Shown here: positions 60,655 through 64,000 of the stretch, one piece after another
Numbering within the stretch: position 1 is the first letter of the stretch
Layout of the letters: every line of letters begins with the position of its first letter
Assembly: GCA_002320245.1 (NCBI GenBank)
Contig: DCKD01000087.1
Span: 148,634-212,633, forward strand
Length of the DNA: 64,000 nt
Direction: 5' to 3'
DNA from: Lachnospiraceae bacterium UBA1683
GTDB taxonomy: Bacteria > Bacillota > Clostridia > Lachnospirales > Lachnospiraceae
Notes under the pieces: model-generated
Databases searched by the model: none
Told to the model about the DNA's origin: nothing
The model's input: only the letters and a program-made list of their open reading frames with translations
Made by a program: the position numbers and the translations under genes

Positions 60655-61512
60655 CTACTCTTCCACTACAACAATCAAATCTGCCGATGCACTGTTCTGT
60701 CCGTCATTGACGGAATAGTTCACCGTATAGGTTCCCGGCTGTGCTGTATCCACATTGGAACTGATTCCGATACTTTCCAGACCTACAGGCATACCGCTCA
60801 CAGACGCCTCTGCCACATATGCGCCGAGATCCAGCTGCGTTCCTGCCTTACAGTAAATCAGATATTCTGTCAGGTTGATTTCCGCAAATGTCCCGGTCTG
60901 CCCTGCTGCATCCATCTGCACTTTCACAGGAACCTGCAGTGTCGCCATATCCCCACAACTGTTCGTCACCTGAACTTCATACTGCATCGTAACACTCTCC
61001 GTGCTCATTCCCTGCATCTCAGTATCCACCACAACGATCTGATTCGTAAGGTCACCATCGATGCAGTCCGTCGCATGCAGCGGCTGTAGAATCTCTGTCA
61101 GATCCGAACTGACGGAAGAAGCACGCAGCGGTCCGTCCAGTGAGAACCGCGGTGCCGTATAATCTGTATATCTCACCCTGCGTTCTGCCTTCCCTACATG
61201 GTTATTCTTATCAAATGCTGCATAGGTGATGATCCGTTCATTTCCACCAAGCAGCCCGGACATGCTCTCGATGATCAGAGTATCCGTCACATCTCCGTCC
61301 TTCTCATCTGTAGCCGTCACCCCTGCCATCAGTTCCTCTTTCGATGCCGTCACCGACACTTCTACCAATTCCTTGTCAAATGTAATCTCCGGTGCCGATC
61401 TGTCATACCGGCTGTAGAGAAACCATCTGTTGATTCCATATAATATTGCCATCAGTACAACCGCACAAAGTAAAATCATCTGAATACGATATACTGTTTT
61501 CCTCTTTATCAT
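60655..61512 (-). CDS. Membrane-anchored DUF5011/HYR-type Ig-like protein, module B
   Basis: 285-aa paralogue of 48360-49232: a signal anchor (MILLCAVVLMAILYGI), then repeated Ig-like segments VTATDEKDGDVTDTL, ATDCIDGDLTNQIV and QPGTYTVNYSVNDGQN. Both proteins share the position between the radical SAM side and the kinases and have the same domain number. No catalytic motif. It may bind the exported product or the glycopolymer outside the cell; this is inference from context. Confidence 0.75.
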   Translation of the reverse strand: MIKRKTVYRIQMILLCAVVLMAILYGINRWFLYSRYDRSAPEITFDKELVEVSVTASKEELMAGVTATDEKDGDVTDTLIIESMSGLLGGNERIITYAAFDKNNHVGKAERRVRYTDYTAPRFSLDGPLRASSVSSDLTEILQPLHATDCIDGDLTNQIVVVDTEMQGMSTESVTMQYEVQVTNSCGDMATLQVPVKVQMDAAGQTGTFAEINLTEYLIYCKAGTQLDLGAYVAEASVSGMPVGLESIGISSNVDTAQPGTYTVNYSVNDGQNSASADLIVVVEE

Positions 61513-61539
61513 AATCCGGAAGTCTCCTCCTCTGTATAC

Positions 61540-62661
61540 TCATCTGTCTTCACGCCGGCAGATTTCATCCATCCGACGCAGTTTTTCTTCTGTCATCCGG
61601 CAAATGTACTCCGGTTTCTTCTGTAAATCTCCGTTCTCTGCAAGACACGCCGCCCCGCAGACGGAACAGAACGCCCGCTTGCTGCACTTTGCACAATCCG
61701 GCGGCAGAAGCAGCTGCCGTCTCTCCTGCAGAATATACTCCCAGGACTCCTGAAATCCGTGTTCAAACACCGGAATCCCCGGTTCTTCCATGAACACACA
61801 CGGAGTCATCTGCCCCTTCCAGTTCACCCAGAAGGAACTTCTCCCAGCTCTGCATGGAAATGGTTCCGGCGCACATGCTCCCTCAAAATCCTTCCCCTCA
61901 TGATAACATTGAGACATTGCTTTTGCAAGTTCTCCAAACTGCTCTCCGGTCAATTCATTCCGGCGGATCCGCACATAGCTCTCCGCTGCCTGCACCGCAT
62001 CCAATCTGGATTCCCAATTGAAATCACAGACCGATTTGCGGGCTGCCGGAAACATATAGCTGTCCACTTCCAGCGGGATATCCAGCTCATATGCAATCCG
62101 TTGGATCTTCTCCAGATCATCCACGTTCGCTCTTGTCAGACTTCCGTTTAGTTTCATCGGCACTCCCCGTTCCCGGAGCAAACGAATCGCACGCATCACC
62201 TGTGTAAATCCATGAGGGTTGCCGCACAGCCGTCCGTAAACCTCATCCGAGGATCCGTACAGGGTGATATTCACCCGTCTCGGGATGTGTCTTGCCAACA
62301 AATCGGCATATTCCTCTGTAATCAATGTTCCGTTCGTATTCAGCGTCAGATACAGCCCCATTCCTGACAATCCTTCATATAATTCTGTAAATTCCGGATA
62401 CAGGAACGGCTCCCCGCCGGTCAGCAGAAGGAATAGCAAACCTGCATCCTTCGCCTCCTGCGCAAGCTCAAGCCATTCTGCGGCTGCGCGCAGCTGTCCC
62501 TGTGCTCGCATCTCCTCCGGGGTGAGCCGCAGGAAACACATCCGGCAGTCCATGTTGCACAGCGGCAGTAACTCAAAAGCGCCACCCAGAGGAATGTGTT
62601 TCTGAGTGGCGGAGATAACGAGACGTTCTTCAATTTTTGTCGTTGGTGATATTGTGTCCAT
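61540..62661 (-). CDS. Radical SAM/SPASM peptide-modifying enzyme 2
   Basis: 373-aa paralogue of enzyme 1, with Cys at the same residues 35, 39, 42 (CNMDCRMC), LLLTGGEPFLYPEF, and a SPASM domain with CRAGRSSF, TPCVF, CAKC-x5-CSVC, GAAC and YIC. The start at 62661 follows ACGGAGGT; an in-frame codon at 62691 adds ten residues. It lies 95 bp after precursor 2 with an attenuator-like hairpin between. Specificity presumably differs from enzyme 1, since the precursor cores differ. Confidence 0.9.
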   Translation of the reverse strand: MDTISPTTKIEERLVISATQKHIPLGGAFELLPLCNMDCRMCFLRLTPEEMRAQGQLRAAAEWLELAQEAKDAGLLFLLLTGGEPFLYPEFTELYEGLSGMGLYLTLNTNGTLITEEYADLLARHIPRRVNITLYGSSDEVYGRLCGNPHGFTQVMRAIRLLRERGVPMKLNGSLTRANVDDLEKIQRIAYELDIPLEVDSYMFPAARKSVCDFNWESRLDAVQAAESYVRIRRNELTGEQFGELAKAMSQCYHEGKDFEGACAPEPFPCRAGRSSFWVNWKGQMTPCVFMEEPGIPVFEHGFQESWEYILQERRQLLLPPDCAKCSKRAFCSVCGAACLAENGDLQKKPEYICRMTEEKLRRMDEICRREDR

Positions 62662-62694
62662 AGGATACCTCCGTTGATTTGGTGAAATCAAAGA

Positions 62695-62732
62695 AAGAAG
62701 TTATCTGAACTGGAAGTTCGGATAACTTCTTA
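62695..62732 (-). terminator. Attenuator between precursor 2 and radical SAM 2
   Basis: On the minus strand AGAAGTTATCCGAACT and AGTTCAGATAACTTCT pair (16 bp, one mismatch, 3-nt loop) and are followed by a T-rich stretch. Same position as the hairpin after precursor 1. Confidence 0.7.
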
Positions 62733-62756
62733 ACTTATAAGACTGCTTTTTAAATA

Positions 62757-63077
62757 TTAGTTTGATGCATTTGGATGATTATAATAATCCGGATCATTCT
62801 TTGAATTAATCTCCTCAACGCTAACATGATGCCATGTACGCGTAGGATTTCCCTCAATCGTACCATTCCACCAAGTTCCTTTCTGAAGAGCCCAGCCCGG
62901 GTCTATTTCATAACTCGGGTCTTTCTTAATCGTATAATTCCCTCTACATTTTTTATGCCCATCCAAACTCGTACCTAATCCAATTGTATCACAAGTCAAA
63001 ACATAGCACGTTGCCACATACTCATTCGCCACAAACTCCTCGCACTCCATCACCGGTGTCACATACTCTCTCTTCAT
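62757..63077 (-). CDS. Putative radical-SAM-modified precursor protein 2
   Basis: 106-aa protein without signal peptide. N-terminal leader-like YVTPVMECEEFVANEYVATC is shared with precursor 1; the downstream part is unrelated apart from being rich in Gly, Trp, Asn and Tyr. Cys lie at 12, 24, 29 and 44, and the C-terminus is NASN. The start at 63077 has GAGGGAG upstream; ATG 63110 is in frame but without a good site. Promoter at 63142-63170. Followed by its radical SAM enzyme. The modified product is unknown. Confidence 0.65.
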   Translation of the reverse strand: MKREYVTPVMECEEFVANEYVATCYVLTCDTIGLGTSLDGHKKCRGNYTIKKDPSYEIDPGWALQKGTWWNGTIEGNPTRTWHHVSVEEINSKNDPDYYNHPNASN

Positions 63078-63141
63078 CTTCAAGCTCTCCCTCTTATGTA
63101 TATATATCAAAATATTATATTTCTTAAACGTTTCCTATCTA

Positions 63142-63170
63142 AAGATACCTCTTTGTAATGCAAATGTCAA
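63142..63170 (-). promoter_or_regulatory. Promoter of precursor 2 and module B
   Basis: Consensus TTGACA (63170-63165) and TATCTT (63147-63142) with a 17-bp spacer on the minus strand. The AT-rich 230 bp behind it (63171-63401) contain no gene but several DnaA-box-like 9-mers: TTTTCCACA 63244-63252, TTATCCACA 63256-63264, ATATCCACA 63328-63336, TTATTCACA 63349-63357, and TGTGAATAT 63298-63306 on the other strand. Confidence 0.7.
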
Positions 63171-63401
63171 GGAATCTCATCATCGGCATTCAGATTGTAC
63201 TGAAATAAATACAATTCAATGTTCAGGAGTGAAATTCGACTCTTTTTCCACAAAATTATCCACACACATAAGCATAATTTATACAGCATTTTGTTTTTGT
63301 GAATATTTTGTGAAAAACCTTTCATGTATATCCACAATTCTCATTTACTTATTCACATCTTTCATGTTACAATTTTTCATGTGTTTATAGCATTCAAATG
63401 A

Positions 63402-63782
63402 TCTCTCGGAATCCTGAGTGATTATTATTATCTCGGATGCAGCAATATCATAAAAACACAGGAAAAGGGCTGCGATATTTTAGTATCTTCTGATGGTGTA
63501 AACTTTACAGCTTTGACAAGAGATGGTTTCGGTGATATTTACAACCATGGCGGACGTGCATTTGTTCCAACAGACAACGGTTTATTCGCCGGACTGGCAA
63601 ACCCGTTCTGGGGTGCACAGCTATGGAAGATTACAGACGGAACGGAAGATCCACAGCCGGGAACTGATCCGGAAACGCCGACTGATCCGACTACACCAAC
63701 CGATCCGACTACACCGACTGATCCAACTCCACCTGATCAGTCTGATAATCCGGACGGCTCACAGCAGACTACTGGTAAGTAG
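63402..63782 (+). pseudogene. 3' remnant of a surface protein gene
   Basis: A 126-codon frame is open after a TGA (63399-63401) with no ATG start. It reads CDILVSSDGVNFTALTRDG, DNGLFAGLANPFWGAQLWK, then a (TDPTTP)n Pro/Thr repeat and a short QQTTGK end. The first part resembles the last blade of a BNR/propeller-like extracellular domain, and the Pro-Thr stretch a wall spacer. The N-terminal portion is missing upstream. A TTG at 63513 is the only start-like codon. I interpret it as a decayed gene end. Confidence 0.55.
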
Positions 63783-63786
63783 GTAA

Positions 63787-63994
63787 TCACTCGTACCTTG
63801 ATTTTACGAAAAAGCCACCTGGCAACATCTGTTTTTCCTGTTGCTCAATCATTTTCTTAACCATATATCCTCCAACAGAACCGTTCTGTTTGGAAGTCAG
63901 GTCTCCGTTGTACCCATCTGACAGCGGTACTCCAAGCTCGCTTGCAACCTCGTATTTAAATTTGTCTAATGCACCCCAGGTTTTCACGGCTCAT
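63787..63994 (-). CDS. Alpha/beta-type small acid-soluble spore protein (probably frameshifted)
   Basis: DNA-binding spore protein. KFKYEVASELGVPLSDGYNG and GSVGGYMVKKMIEQQEKQM are diagnostic. The continuous frame starts at GTG 63987 (66 aa), but the natural start appears to be ATG 63994: reading M-S-R-E-N-L-G and dropping one G of the GGGG run (63973-63976) leads straight into ALDKFKYEVA. So either a one-base insertion or a sequencing error is present. Upstream sequence is cut by the window end. Confidence 0.85.
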
Positions 63995-64000
63995 GTTATT

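Noticed and set aside
44346..61512. Complete capsule biosynthesis locus
   Set aside because: Control and anchoring genes are present, but no glycosyltransferase, flippase, polymerase or initiating transferase lies in the window.
50094..63077. Classical lasso-peptide biosynthetic cluster
   Set aside because: PqqD-like, HPr-kinase-like, S26, NTP_transf_5 and ABC genes fit, but there is no lasso B2 protease or asparagine-synthetase-like cyclase, and the precursors are too long and followed by radical SAM enzymes.
63523..63786. Second overlapping frame in the surface-protein remnant
   Set aside because: The frame offset by one encodes Arg/Leu-rich text typical of an out-of-frame reading of a Pro-Thr repeat; the other frame has coherent domains.

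Overview
The window looks like a chromosomal segment of a spore-forming, anaerobic Firmicute of the Clostridia, most likely Lachnospiraceae. The signs are SpoVG, an alpha/beta-type small acid-soluble spore protein, a T-box leader on proS, an L10 leader, the GlgC/GlgD pair, a K+-dependent membrane pyrophosphatase and the gene order around rpoBC and the str operon. The species cannot be named from the sequence alone. No rRNA genes, CRISPR array, prophage or intact insertion sequence is visible; there is one tRNA gene, tRNA-Ser(CGA).

Layout. 0-7.2 kb: CNNM/CorC-type transporter, tRNA-Ser, amidase-SPOR protein, GlmM, HAD phosphatase, MtnA, RpiB and a truncated UPF0597-like pseudogene. 7.3-12.1 kb: str operon (rpsL-rpsG-fusA-tuf, minus strand). 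12.1-14.1 kb: proS under a T-box riboswitch with a repeat element in its leader. 14.2-20.4 kb: TelA and XpaC homologues, an RluA-type pseudouridine synthase, spoVG and glgDC. 20.5-25.5 kb: murC, then a dnaD-dnaC/dnaI-prs operon preceded by DnaA-box-like 9-mers. 25.5-31.6 kb: YibE/F protein, a large surface metallophosphoesterase and hppA. 31.9-43.9 kb: rpoC, rpoB, rplL, rplJ, rplA, rplK, nusG, secE, rpmG (minus strand). Two 182-bp MITE-like elements with terminal inverted repeats and 7-bp flanking duplications lie in opposite orientation at 29.4 and 39.6 kb.

44.3-63.1 kb is the unusual region. Two paralogous modules, each headed by a short precursor-like gene with a shared N-terminal motif, lie on either side of a maturation and export operon. 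Module A is precursor 1, radical SAM/SPASM enzyme 1, PHP-type tyrosine phosphatase, DUF5011-type Ig-like protein, two Wzz/BY-kinase proteins and an LCP protein. Module B is precursor 2, radical SAM/SPASM enzyme 2, DUF5011-type protein, two Wzz/BY-kinases and a nucleotidyltransferase. The central operon encodes a PqqD-like recognition protein, an HPr-kinase-like protein, an S26-type peptidase and an ABC exporter. Divergent from it is a LytTR regulator whose receiver has Glu in place of the phosphoacceptor Asp. A 21-bp-period direct repeat abuts the -35 of the pqqD-like promoter. My reading is a radical-SAM peptide-modification system that reuses the accessory set of Firmicute lasso-peptide clusters without lasso enzymes and is physically tied to envelope-polysaccharide control proteins. 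The chemistry and function are inferred.

The last 0.6 kb holds the 3' remnant of a surface protein and a spore-protein gene that appears frameshifted in a GGGG run at the window edge.
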